Assembly: GCA_035550795.1 (NCBI GenBank)
Contig: DASZOL010000099.1
Span: forward strand, 1 to 64,000
Source: DASRDR01 sp035550795
GTDB taxonomy: Bacteria > Methylomirabilota > Methylomirabilia > Rokubacteriales > DASRDR01
Length of the DNA stretch: 64,000 nucleotides
Direction of reading: 5' to 3'
The notes beneath the pieces were generated by a model. That model saw nothing but the letters and a program-made list of their open reading frames with translations. It searched no databases and was not told where the DNA came from. The translations under genes and the position numbers were made by a program. How positions within the stretch are numbered: the first letter of the stretch is position 1; each line of letters starts with the position of its first letter. Below, in pieces: positions 1 to 7,864 of the stretch.

Positions 1-1
1 G

Positions 2-127
2 GTACCCGCCCCACGCCCGGTGTATCCTGGCCCCGTGTCCCGGCGCGCGGGCCCGGCGCTCAAGGTCCTCGTGGAGACCCACACCGGCCTGTCGGCCGAG
101 CTCGTGGGACCGCGGAGTCTCATCTGA
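2..127 (+). CDS. C-terminal end of an unidentified upstream gene (partial)
   Basis: A frame open from the left edge ends at the TGA at 125-127, giving about 41 residues that finish in GPRSLI. The tail is proline- and arginine-rich and I do not recognise the family. The reason to treat it as coding is its junction with the next gene: its stop codon forms a CTGA overlap with the likely start of the phosphonopyruvate decarboxylase gene, the usual arrangement of translationally coupled genes. A phosphonate-pathway partner such as phosphoenolpyruvate mutase would fit the position, but nothing in these residues proves it. It could equally be leader DNA that happens to be open. Confidence 0.35.
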   Translation, partial: VPAPRPVYPGPVSRRAGPALKVLVETHTGLSAELVGPRSLI

Positions 128-1263
128 TCGAGGCCGGCGCGTTCCTCGGCCCCGCGCGCGCCCGGGGCTTCACCTTCTACGCGGGCGTCCCCTGCTCGTT
201 CCTCACACCTATCATCAACCGGGTCATCAGCGACCCGGCGCTCGAGTACGTCGGCGCGACCAGCGAGGGAGAGGCGGTCGCCATGGCGGCCGGCGCCTGG
301 CTCGCCGGCCGCAAGACCGTCGTCATGTGCCAGAACTCCGGCCTCGGCAACGCCGTCAACCCGTTGACCTCGCTGAGCGTCCCGTTCCGGATCCCCACGC
401 TCCTCGTCGTCACCTGGCGGGGCCAGCCCGGGATCGGAGACGAGCCCCAGCACGAGCTGATGGGCCAGATCACGGACCGGCTGCTCGACGCCATGCGGAT
501 CCCCCACCGGCCGTTTCCGGGCGCGCGCGAGGACGTGGAGCCCGCCCTGGCGCTGGCCGAGGCGGAGATGGACCGGTCGGAGCTGCCGTTCGGGCTCGTG
601 ATGGCGAGCGACGCCGTGCGGGACGACGGCCTGGACGAGAAGCCGCCGGACCCACGGCCGCCCGGCGTCCGGCGGGACCTGAGGGTGCACGGCCCCCGCC
701 CGACCCGCGTCCAGGTGCTGGAGCGCTTCCTCGGCGTCGCGCCCCCGCGAGCGGGCGTCATCGTCACCACGGGCAAGAGCGGCCGCGAGCTGTTCACGCT
801 CGCCGACCGGCCCCAGCATCTTTACCAGGTCGGGTCGATGGGGTGCGCGAGCGCGATGGGGCTCGGCGTGGCCCTCCACACCCCGCGTCCGGTCATCGTG
901 CTCGACGGCGACGGCGCTGCCCTGATGAAGCTCGGGAACCTCGCGACGATCGGCAGCCGCGCGCCGGCCAACCTCGTCCACGTGGTCTTGGACAACGGAG
1001 TCCACGACTCGACGGGCGGGCAGGCCACGGTGGCGTCGAACGTCGACTTCGCCGCGGTCGCCCTCGCCTGTGGCTACGCGAGCGGCGCGAGCGCGGACAG
1101 CCTCGCCGGATTCGAGCAGGCCCTCGGCGCCGCGGGCGAGAGTCCGGGCCCCCATCTGATCCACGCGCGGATCGCCCCCGGCTCTCTCGCCAAGCTGGGA
1201 CGCCCGACGGTCACGCCTCCCGAGGTCGCCCGCCGGTTCCGGCGGTTCCTCGCGGCCTCCTGA
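124..1263 (+). CDS. Phosphonopyruvate decarboxylase-like ThDP enzyme
   Basis: This is a thiamine-diphosphate enzyme of the phosphonopyruvate/sulfopyruvate decarboxylase family, which converts phosphonopyruvate to phosphonoacetaldehyde and CO2, the step that pulls the unfavourable PEP mutase reaction forward. The N-terminal half contains YAGVPCSFLTP and TSEGEA, and the C-terminal half the ThDP/Mg site GDGAAL (about residue 262) followed by LDN near 291 and HDSTGGQ. The first ATG in frame (283) would cut off the conserved N-terminal YAGVPCSFLTP region. Coding similarity extends back to a CTG at 124, preceded by GGAG at 114-117 with 6 bases of spacing, giving 379 residues, the normal family length. 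The gene overlaps the convergent metG by 53 bases. Substrate could be sulfopyruvate instead. Confidence 0.85.
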   Translation: MIEAGAFLGPARARGFTFYAGVPCSFLTPIINRVISDPALEYVGATSEGEAVAMAAGAWLAGRKTVVMCQNSGLGNAVNPLTSLSVPFRIPTLLVVTWRGQPGIGDEPQHELMGQITDRLLDAMRIPHRPFPGAREDVEPALALAEAEMDRSELPFGLVMASDAVRDDGLDEKPPDPRPPGVRRDLRVHGPRPTRVQVLERFLGVAPPRAGVIVTTGKSGRELFTLADRPQHLYQVGSMGCASAMGLGVALHTPRPVIVLDGDGAALMKLGNLATIGSRAPANLVHVVLDNGVHDSTGGQATVASNVDFAAVALACGYASGASADSLAGFEQALGAAGESPGPHLIHARIAPGSLAKLGRPTVTPPEVARRFRRFLAAS

Positions 1264-2848
1264 CCGGCCGGGTCCCCGCCGGCCGGGGCGCCGCCGGGAG
1301 GTCGGGCCGCGGAAACAGCGACGACGGCGTGCCCACGGGCTGACCGGGCCGGAGACCACCCCACTCGAGCCCGCGAGTCCAGCACGCGACCAGAGGCGCG
1401 CCGAGCACGCTCGCGATCCGCTCGGCCGTGTCCGGCAGGAGCGGCCGCAGCCCCTCCGCGACCACTCGACACGCTTCCGCGAGGTCGTAGAGGACCGCGT
1501 CGAGCCGACGGGCGGCGCCCGAGTCGCCCGCGTGCTCGGCTCGGGCCAGGGTCCACGGCTGCGTCTCGGTCACGTGCCGGTTGGACCGGACGACGAGCTC
1601 GAAGAGCGCGTCAAGCGCGGCTCGCGGGTCGAAGGCGTCGAGCGCGCGAACGAGGGCCACGGGCAGCCGGGCCGCCACGGCGTGGAGGTCCGAGGGCGAC
1701 CCCCCGGGTGCCGGGACCACACCGGCCCGGTAGCGCTGAACCATCCCGAGGACGCGGCTCACGAGATTCCCGAGCAGGTCCGCGAGCTCCGAGCTGTAGA
1801 TTCGCGCGAAGGCCGCGTCGCTGAAGTCGGCGTCGCCCGTCGGGGGGACGTGCCGGAGGAGCCAGTAGCGCACGGCGTCCGCGCCCCAGGTCCGCACGAG
1901 GGCGCCGGGATCCACCCCGGTGCCGAGAGACTTGCTCATGCGCTGCCCGTCGCGCGTGAGGAAGCCATGGACGACGATGGTCGTGGGAAGGGCAGCCCCG
2001 GCCGACAGCAGCATCGCCGGCCAGTAGACGGCGTGGAACCGCAGGATGTCCTTACCGATCACGTGCACGCGGGCCTGGCTCTCCCGCCAGTACCTCAGGT
2101 AGAGCTGATCCTCATGGAGTGCACCGTAGCCAACCGCCGTGACGTAGTTCGTGAGCGCGTCGAACCACACGTAGATCACCTGGTCCGGGTCGCCCGGCAC
2201 CCCGATCCCCCAATCGCGCGCCCGCGCGCGCGTGCGGGAGATGCTGAAGTCCTCGAGCCCTCGCGCGACGAACGCGCGGACCTCCCGGTGACGCGCCTCG
2301 GGGACGATCCGGAGCCCGCCCTCGTCGAGGAGCCGAGCGAGGGCGCCGCCGTAGCGCGAGAGCCGGAAGAAGTAGTTCTCCTCCGCCACCACCTCGGGCA
2401 CGGTCTCGTGCTCCGGGCAGGACCCGTCCACGAGCTCGGCCGGCGCGACGAACCGCTCACAGCGAACGCAGTAGAGGCCCCGGTACGGGCGCCGGTACAC
2501 GTCACCTTGCCCGACGCAGGCCTCCCAGAACCGGCGGGCGCCGGCGAGGTGGCGCGGGTCCGTCGCGGTCCGGATGAAGTCGTCGTTCGAGATGTTCAGG
2601 ACCGACGTCAGCTCCCGAAAGCGCCCGGCGTTCCTTTCGACCAGGTCGCGAACCGGGAGACTCGCGCGCTCGGCTGCCAGGACGTTGGTAAGGCTGTTCT
2701 CGTCGGTGCCGGTCAGGAAGCGCGTGTCGTCCCCGCGCAGCCGGTGGAATCGCGCGAGGACATCGGCCTGGACGAGCTCGAGCGCGAACCCGAGGTGCGG
2801 CTCGGCGTTGACGTACGGGATCGCCGTGGTGACGTAGTACGCACCCAT
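1211..2848 (-). CDS. metG: Methionine--tRNA ligase
   Basis: Class I aminoacyl-tRNA synthetase that charges tRNA-Met in the cytoplasm. The HIGH-type signature is HLGF near residue 19 in PYVNAEPHLGF, the zinc-knuckle region has CVRC and CPEH, and the KMSKS loop reads RMSKSLGT. An anticodon-binding helical domain follows. There is no C-terminal tRNA-binding (OB) domain, so this is the short form, 545 residues. The start ATG has GGAGG about 8 bases upstream on the minus strand. After the usual LFPR-D end of the core, the protein runs on for about 30 proline/arginine-rich residues into the 3' end of the convergent phosphonopyruvate decarboxylase gene, suggesting that the ancestral stop was lost. 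Confidence 0.95.
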   Translation of the reverse strand: MGAYYVTTAIPYVNAEPHLGFALELVQADVLARFHRLRGDDTRFLTGTDENSLTNVLAAERASLPVRDLVERNAGRFRELTSVLNISNDDFIRTATDPRHLAGARRFWEACVGQGDVYRRPYRGLYCVRCERFVAPAELVDGSCPEHETVPEVVAEENYFFRLSRYGGALARLLDEGGLRIVPEARHREVRAFVARGLEDFSISRTRARARDWGIGVPGDPDQVIYVWFDALTNYVTAVGYGALHEDQLYLRYWRESQARVHVIGKDILRFHAVYWPAMLLSAGAALPTTIVVHGFLTRDGQRMSKSLGTGVDPGALVRTWGADAVRYWLLRHVPPTGDADFSDAAFARIYSSELADLLGNLVSRVLGMVQRYRAGVVPAPGGSPSDLHAVAARLPVALVRALDAFDPRAALDALFELVVRSNRHVTETQPWTLARAEHAGDSGAARRLDAVLYDLAEACRVVAEGLRPLLPDTAERIASVLGAPLVACWTRGLEWGGLRPGQPVGTPSSLFPRPDLPAAPRPAGTRPVRRPRGTAGTGGRPREA

Positions 2849-3112
2849 CCTCTGCCTCCTCTCGTCGCGGGCCACGGTGGCCGCACGGCGGAGAAGGCAG
2901 CACGGCCACGGGGAGCGCTGGCCCACCCGTGGCCGCGGAGCGCGCGTCTAGCGCGGCGCCGCCCCCGGGGTGGGCGGACCCATGCCCATGGCCATCAGGG
3001 AGACGCGGTTGTCGCGCCGCATGGGCCCATGCTATCACGCGCCCCGGGCCCGCGCGGCCGCCGGGGCGCATGGTTTGCGAGACGGCCCGGTCGCCGCTAA
3101 CGTAGGAGCGGC

Positions 3113-3553
3113 ATGGACGACTGGCGCGGCAACATCGTGACGGACGCGCCCCGGATCGCGGCGATCGTGCGGGAGTGCCGCCGGATCGCCGTCCTCGGGA
3201 TCAAGCCCGAGTCCCGGACGGGGGCGCCGGCCTTCTTCGTGCCGGAATACATGCTCCGCCAGGGCTACGACATCGTGCCGGTCCCCGTCTACTACCCGGA
3301 GGTCCTGGAGATCCTGGGGCGCCGCGTCTACCGCTCCCTCCGGGACGTTCCGGGGCCGATCGACATGGTCAACGTCTTCCGGCGGCCCCGCGACATCCCG
3401 CCGCACCTCCCGGACATCCTCGCGGCGAAGCCCCGCGTGGTGTGGCTCCAGCTCGGGATCACCCACGAGGAGGCGGCCGAGACGCTGGCCCGTGCGGGGA
3501 TCCGGGTCATCCAGGACCGCTGCCTCCTCGTGGAGCACCGGCGCCTCGCCTGA
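3113..3553 (+). CDS. CoA-binding domain protein (YccU-like)
   Basis: A 146-residue single-domain protein of the CoA-binding_2 Rossmann type. It shows the hallmark AVLGIKPESRTG nucleotide-binding loop near residue 26, followed by conserved stretches around YYPEVLEILGRR and PRVVWLQLGI. Family members bind CoA or related nucleotides in the cytosol, but their physiological role is poorly known. AGGAG lies a few bases before the ATG. Its TGA overlaps the ATG of the next gene by one base (TGATG), so it is probably co-transcribed and coupled with the selenocysteine-type thiol oxidoreductase, hinting at a shared thiol/redox context. Confidence 0.85.
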   Translation: MDDWRGNIVTDAPRIAAIVRECRRIAVLGIKPESRTGAPAFFVPEYMLRQGYDIVPVPVYYPEVLEILGRRVYRSLRDVPGPIDMVNVFRRPRDIPPHLPDILAAKPRVVWLQLGITHEEAAETLARAGIRVIQDRCLLVEHRRLA

Positions 3554-4089
3554 TGGCAGCCGGGCTGGCGGGGCGGCTCGCGCCCGTCGTGTTGCCGGAC
3601 GCCGACGGCGTGCCGATTCGCCTGGGCTCGCTCTGGCTTGACGCGCCCGCCGTCGTCGTCTTCCTCCGCCACTACGGCTGAATCTTCTGCCGCGAGCACG
3701 TCGCGCGGCTGCGCGACCACGAGGCGGACTTCCGGGGGCGTGGCGCCCGCGTGGCGGCGATCGGCCTGGGCGACGCCGTGTACGCGCGCGCGTTCCGCAA
3801 CGAGGCCCGCCTCACCTTCCCGCTCCTGGTCGACGCCGAGCGCGAGGCGTACCGGGCCGCCGCCCTCCGTTCGGCGTCCCTGCTCCATCTCCTTCGCCGC
3901 GACAACCTCGCCGCCCGACGTCGCGCGCGCGCCGCGGGGCACCGCCAGGGCCGCACGGGCCGGAATCCCTTCCAGCTCGGAGGCAGCTTCGTCTTCGGGC
4001 CGGGGGACGTGGACCGCTACTCGCACGTGAGCGAGACGTTCGGCGACTCCGCGCCGGTGTCGGCGCTCCTGGCCGCGCTCGACCGCTGA
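3553..4089 (+). CDS. Peroxiredoxin-like selenoprotein (UxxC), AhpC/TSA_2 type
   Basis: Reading through one in-frame TGA at 3679-3681 gives a single 178-residue thioredoxin-fold protein of the AhpC/TSA_2 (PRXL2-like) family. The sequence before the TGA ends VVVFLRHYG and continues IFCREHVARLR. Relatives carry Cys-x-x-Cys exactly here (RHFGCxFCREH), so the TGA stands in place of the first redox cysteine, giving Sec43-I-F-Cys46. Downstream sequence is well conserved to the typical end GGSFVFGPG...RYSHVSETFGDSAPVSALLAAL. A GC hairpin follows the TGA at selenocysteine-insertion distance. The likely role is thiol-dependent peroxide or disulfide chemistry in the cytosol. The alternative is a simple nonsense mutation, but no other damage is visible. 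Confidence 0.8.
3689..3709 (+). promoter_or_regulatory. Candidate bacterial SECIS hairpin
   Basis: Just after the in-frame TGA, GCCGCG at 3689-3694 pairs perfectly with CGCGGC at 3704-3709, leaving a 9-base apical loop AGCACGTCG. The loop begins 16 bases from the U of the UGA, its second base is G and it contains GU. These fit the published loose rules for bacterial SECIS elements (short upper stem, small apical loop with an early G, loop 16-37 bases from UGA). GC-rich coding DNA makes such hairpins easily, so this is support rather than proof. Confidence 0.5.
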
Positions 4090-4098
4090 CCGGCGGCT

Positions 4099-4172
4099 GG
4101 CCGGCCTGGCCTGCCTCCGACACCGTCCGCGGCCGGCCGCCCCGCCGCGACGCTCGGCAGGGCAGGCCGGCC
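4099..4172. terminator. Large inverted repeat between convergent genes, likely bidirectional terminator
   Basis: Two 17-base arms, 4099-4115 and 4156-4172, are complementary with one mismatch. The 40-base interior contains a second perfect 12-base palindrome at 4129-4140 (GCGGCCGGCCGC). The structure fills the gap between the stop codons of the selenoprotein gene (4089) and the convergent DUF393 gene (4174). There is no T tract, as is common in high-GC genomes, so termination would rely on the hairpin or on Rho. Confidence 0.55.
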
Positions 4173-4173
4173 G

Positions 4174-4620
4174 TCAGCCGGAGTGATCGAGGAAGCGGGC
4201 CCGGTGGCGCGGGTCCGGAAGCGGGCACGCGTCGTAGCGGCCGAACAGCCGGTAGCGGGTGCGCGCCACCAGGTCGTACGCGGCGTCCCGCAGGCCTGCC
4301 GGCACGAGCCGCAGCGCTGCGGCCGCTCGCCACGGACCGCCCAGCCCCCGCAAGATCCACAGCACTGCGTCGGACTTCCGGAGCAGGCGCTCACCGGGCC
4401 GGCCGGCCGCCAGCACGAGGTACAGGGTGTCGAGGTCCTTCGGGTCTCGCCCGTGACGGGCGAGGATCTCGGTCGCGAACGGGCTCTGCAGCGCGGCGAA
4501 GCGGAAGCGACCCCCGGGGTCCCGGTCCAGCACGAACCGGTTGAGACGGTTGCAGAGACCGCACACGCCGTCGTAGAGGATGATCGGCCCGCCTGGCGCG
4601 GCACGATCCCGCTCACTCAC
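4174..4620 (-). CDS. DUF393 thiol-disulfide oxidoreductase-like (DCC family) protein
   Basis: A 148-residue protein opening with the family signature YDGVCGLCN, giving a Cys20-x-x-Cys23 motif after a beta strand. The DCC/DUF393 family is predicted to have a thioredoxin-like fold and thiol-disulfide exchange activity, but direct biochemistry is sparse. The mid-section LVLAAGRPGERLLRKSDA and the end RYRLFGRYDACPLPDP are also typical. The start is a GTG with GGAGG about 6 bases upstream. It converges on the UxxC protein, so two redox-motif proteins lie back to back. Confidence 0.85.
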   Translation of the reverse strand: MSERDRAAPGGPIILYDGVCGLCNRLNRFVLDRDPGGRFRFAALQSPFATEILARHGRDPKDLDTLYLVLAAGRPGERLLRKSDAVLWILRGLGGPWRAAAALRLVPAGLRDAAYDLVARTRYRLFGRYDACPLPDPRHRARFLDHSG

Positions 4621-4763
4621 GAGGCTCCTCCCGCAGCGGGCGGACGCTCACGATCTCCACGTGGAGGGCTTCCCATCGGACCGCAGTCTATCGCGCAGGC
4701 CCTCGGGGCATCCCGTTGCCGGGCCGGAGCGCCCGCGCCGCTCGGGCCGGGGGGTTGCGCGGC

Positions 4764-5990
4764 CTAGCCCAGCGCGTCCTTGAAGACGACCCCCTCCTTC
4801 ACGATCAGCCTCAGGTACCGCTCCGGCTCCTGCATCACGCCCAGGTCGTCGAGCGGGTTGCCGTCCACGACGAGGAGGTCGGCCCGCGCGCCGGGGGCGA
4901 CGACGCCCAGCTCCCCCTCGCGGCCGAAGAGCTCGGCCGCCACGGAAGTCGCCGATCGGATCACGTCCACCGGCTTCAGCACCTCTCCGCGGATCGCGAA
5001 CTCGTCGAGCTGGTGCCGGTGCATGGAGCCGAGGAGATCCGTCCCGTAGACGAGCTTCACGCCCAGCCGGTGGGCCAGCTCCACGACGCGCGTCCCCGTC
5101 TCGAAGATGGCGAACATCTTCTCCCGGAGCTCCGCCGGGAAGCCCGCCGCCACCCCCTCGCGGATGACCGCGTGGACGACCGACAGCGTGGGAATCAGGT
5201 ACGCCCCGCGCTCGGCCATGAGCCCGAGCGTCGGCTCGTCCACCAGGTTCCCGTGCTCAATGCCCCGCACGCCGCACTCGACCGCCCGCGCGACGGCGCG
5301 CGACGTGTAGGCGTGCGCGGTCACGTAGATGCCGGCCGCCTCGGCCTCCTCGACGGCCGCCCGGATCTCGTCCCGCGAGAACTGCGTGTTGCCGATGCGG
5401 TCCGTCGGCGACGCGACGCCCCCCGAGACCATGAGCTTCAGGTGAGTCGCGCCTTTCCGGATCTCGTCGCGGCACGCCTCGAGCACGGCCGGTACGCCGT
5501 CGGCCACCCGGCCGAGGCCGTGCATGCACGCACCCTCCGGCGCGTCCTCCCCCGGCCCCCGCATGTCCCCGTGCCCGCCGGTCTGCGAGATCGCGTGGCC
5601 GGCGAAGAGCAAGCGCGGCCCGACCAGGTGGCCCTCCTCGATCGCGCGCGCGAGGCCCCAGTCGGCGCCGCCCACGTCGCGCACGGTCGTGAACCCCCGG
5701 AGGAGCATGTCCCGCAGAACGTGCCCGGCCCGTGAGGCAACGTACGTCGGCGACCAGCGCCGGAGAAGCGCGAAGTCGGGGACCACCGCGGTCACGTGGA
5801 CGTGGGCGTCGCAGAGGCCGGGCATCACCACGCGGCCCCCGACGTCGATGACCCGGCCCTTCGTGGACCGGGGCGGCCGGTCGGCGACGTCGGCGATGCG
5901 GCCGCCCTCTACGACGACGTGCCGATCCGGCAGGAGCCGGCCGCCGGCGGGATCGAGCACAAGCGCGTGGCTGAGCACGAGGTCGGACAT
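4764..5990 (-). CDS. Metal-dependent amidohydrolase (imidazolonepropionase/prolidase-like)
   Basis: A 408-residue amidohydrolase-superfamily enzyme. It shows the beta-sandwich start, the metal-binding GLCDAHVHV motif near residue 59, a KLMVSGG lysine region, the later histidines in VTAHAYT and IEHGNL, and the catalytic aspartate in LVYGTDLL. The end PGARADLLVVDGNPL is typical of the imidazolonepropionase-like group that includes Xaa-Arg dipeptidases and other peptide or lactam hydrolases. It starts 27 bases after the permease stop and is the last gene of the ABC-transporter unit, so it probably hydrolyses the imported substrate. The exact substrate cannot be read from sequence. Confidence 0.88.
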   Translation of the reverse strand: MSDLVLSHALVLDPAGGRLLPDRHVVVEGGRIADVADRPPRSTKGRVIDVGGRVVMPGLCDAHVHVTAVVPDFALLRRWSPTYVASRAGHVLRDMLLRGFTTVRDVGGADWGLARAIEEGHLVGPRLLFAGHAISQTGGHGDMRGPGEDAPEGACMHGLGRVADGVPAVLEACRDEIRKGATHLKLMVSGGVASPTDRIGNTQFSRDEIRAAVEEAEAAGIYVTAHAYTSRAVARAVECGVRGIEHGNLVDEPTLGLMAERGAYLIPTLSVVHAVIREGVAAGFPAELREKMFAIFETGTRVVELAHRLGVKLVYGTDLLGSMHRHQLDEFAIRGEVLKPVDVIRSATSVAAELFGREGELGVVAPGARADLLVVDGNPLDDLGVMQEPERYLRLIVKEGVVFKDALG

Positions 5991-6016
5991 GCGGATCCTT
6001 TCCCGGATGGACCGGC

Positions 6017-6889
6017 TCAGCCGGTCGTCACCGTCTTCATGTGCGGATCGAGCAGATCGCGGAGGGCGTCGCCCACGAGATTGACGCCGAGCACGGTGGC
6101 GAAGATCGCCAGCCCCGGAAACATCGCCAGCCAGGACGACGTGAACACGTACAGCTGGCCCTCGCTGAGCATGCCGCCCCACGACGGCGTCGGGGGAGGC
6201 ACTCCGAGGCCGAGGTACGACAGGAACGACTCCACGATGATCATCCGCGCAACCTCGACGCTCATGAGCACGATCAGGAGGTTCGCGAGGTTCGGCAGGA
6301 TGTGGCCGAGGAGGATCCGGAGGGTCGAGCCGCCCAGGCTGACCTCGGCCTGGACGAAGTCGCGCTCGCGAAGGCTGAGGACCTCGTTGCGCACGATCCG
6401 CGCGTAGATGGGCCAGCTCGTCACTCCCAGCACCAGAACCATGTTGACGAATCCCGAGCCCATGAGCGCGATCACGACGATCGCCAGCAGCATGAACGGG
6501 AACGTGAGGGTCACGTTGGCGAGGAAGGTCAGCGCCCGGTCCGCCGCCCCTCCGTAGAAGCCCATGGCCAGCCCGGCGGCCACGCCGATCCCGCCCGAGC
6601 ACAGCACCGCGAGCACGCCGACCGCCAGCGACACGCGAGCCCCGAAGATGATGCGGCTCAGGTAGTCGCGCCCCACGTGGTCCGTCCCCAAGGGGTGCTC
6701 CGCGCTGCCCGCGCGCGCCCACATCGGAGGCCGGAGCCGCGTCGCGATGTCCTGACTGAAGGGGTCATGCGGCGCCAGCTGCGGGGAGAAGAGGGCGCAC
6801 AGTGCCATGAGGCCGACGAGCAGCGCTCCGGCCCAGCCCGTCCAGTAGGCGCGAAGGCGCCCGCGACCCCGCGCCCCCGCCTCATCCAT
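6017..6889 (-). CDS. ABC transporter permease, DppC/OppC type
   Basis: Integral membrane subunit of a peptide/nickel-type ABC importer, 290 residues with about six transmembrane helices. The N-terminal OppC-like segment ends in HPLGTDHVGRDYLSRIIFGAR, and the EAA loop that docks with the ATPase is around VQAEVSLGGSTLRILLGHILPN. It overlaps the upstream DppB-type gene by 8 bases, indicating coupling. No ATPase subunit gene is present in this unit. Confidence 0.92.
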   Translation of the reverse strand: MDEAGARGRGRLRAYWTGWAGALLVGLMALCALFSPQLAPHDPFSQDIATRLRPPMWARAGSAEHPLGTDHVGRDYLSRIIFGARVSLAVGVLAVLCSGGIGVAAGLAMGFYGGAADRALTFLANVTLTFPFMLLAIVVIALMGSGFVNMVLVLGVTSWPIYARIVRNEVLSLRERDFVQAEVSLGGSTLRILLGHILPNLANLLIVLMSVEVARMIIVESFLSYLGLGVPPPTPSWGGMLSEGQLYVFTSSWLAMFPGLAIFATVLGVNLVGDALRDLLDPHMKTVTTG

Positions 6890-7799
6890 AGCGGATGCGC
6901 GGATCCAGGTAGCCGACGACGACGTCGGTCGCGAGATTGACGAGCGCGATGGCGGCGCCCACGACCACGACCGCCGCCTGCACGACCGGGTAGTCGAGCG
7001 TTCGCACCGCCTTCACCGTCAGGAAGCCGATGCCGGGCCAGGCGAACACGATCTCGATGACGACGGTGCCCGCCAGGAGCCGGCCGAACTGGAGCCCCAC
7101 CATCGTCACGAGCGGGATGCTGACGTTCTTCAACGCGTGCTTCCACAGGATCAGCGCCTCCGACACCCCCTTGGCGCGGGCCGTGCGGACGTAGTCCTGC
7201 GCCAGCACGGTGAGCATGCCCGAGCGAACCAGCCGCATCATGATCGGGGCGAGGTACAGCCCCAGGCACACGGCCGGCAGGATGAGACTCCGGAGTCCCG
7301 ATCTCCCGGAGACTGGAACCAGCCGGGACCACACCGCGAAGAGGAGGATCAGCAAGATCCCGAGCCAGAACGTCGGAACGGCTTGCCCGACCACCGAGAC
7401 GATCGACGCCAGGTGGTCGATCCCGCTTCGTGGCCGATGCGCCGCCAGGATGCCGAGAGGCACCGCGAGCACCACGCCGACCAGGAGCCCCGCCACCGCG
7501 AGCTCGATCGTGGCCGGCGCCCGCTCGAGGAGGATCGACAGGGCCTTGTCCCGGATGATGAAGGAGTCGCCGAACTCACCGCGGAGGGCGTTGCCCAGGA
7601 ACCGTCCGTACTGGACGAAGAACGGGTCGTCGAGCCCAAGGCTCCGCCGGAGGTCCGCCACCGCCTCCTTGGAGGCCTCCGGCGGGAGAAGCACCTTGGC
7701 CGGATCTCCGGCGAGGTGGAGGAACACGAACACGACGAACGAGATCCCGACACAGGTCAGTCCGGTGTCGACGAGCCGCTCGATGACGTAGGCGCGCAC
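6882..7799 (-). CDS. ABC transporter permease, DppB/OppB type
   Basis: Partner permease of 305 residues with the classic DppB layout: an N-terminal helix (VIERLVDTGLTCVGISFVVF), a periplasmic segment with RRSLGLDDP and YGRFLGNALRGEFGDSF, then five helices and an EAA loop at DYVRTARAKGVSEALILWKHAL. It begins with GTG and ends overlapping the DppC-type gene. Together the two form the membrane channel fed by the binding protein encoded just upstream. Confidence 0.92.
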   Translation of the reverse strand: MRAYVIERLVDTGLTCVGISFVVFVFLHLAGDPAKVLLPPEASKEAVADLRRSLGLDDPFFVQYGRFLGNALRGEFGDSFIIRDKALSILLERAPATIELAVAGLLVGVVLAVPLGILAAHRPRSGIDHLASIVSVVGQAVPTFWLGILLILLFAVWSRLVPVSGRSGLRSLILPAVCLGLYLAPIMMRLVRSGMLTVLAQDYVRTARAKGVSEALILWKHALKNVSIPLVTMVGLQFGRLLAGTVVIEIVFAWPGIGFLTVKAVRTLDYPVVQAAVVVVGAAIALVNLATDVVVGYLDPRIRYG

Positions 7800-7812
7800 G
7801 GACCGTATGGCC

Positions 7813-7840
7813 GCCGGCCGCCCTCAGTCCGGCGGCCGGC
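7813..7840 (-). terminator. Strong hairpin between binding-protein and permease genes
   Basis: A perfect 10-base-pair stem (7813-7822 with 7831-7840) and an 8-base loop lie in the 65-base gap after the binding-protein gene. Such hairpins commonly act as partial terminators or 3' stabilisers that let the binding protein be made in excess over its permeases. No T run follows, so partial termination or mRNA protection is the better guess. Confidence 0.5.
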
Positions 7841-7864
7841 TCGGGAACCGAGGTCTTCCGGCCG

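Noticed and set aside
4764..6722. A longer start for the amidohydrolase running back through the permease gene
   Set aside because: The extra residues are an antisense-like reading of the permease coding region; the ATG at 5990 has a ribosome site and begins the family domain.
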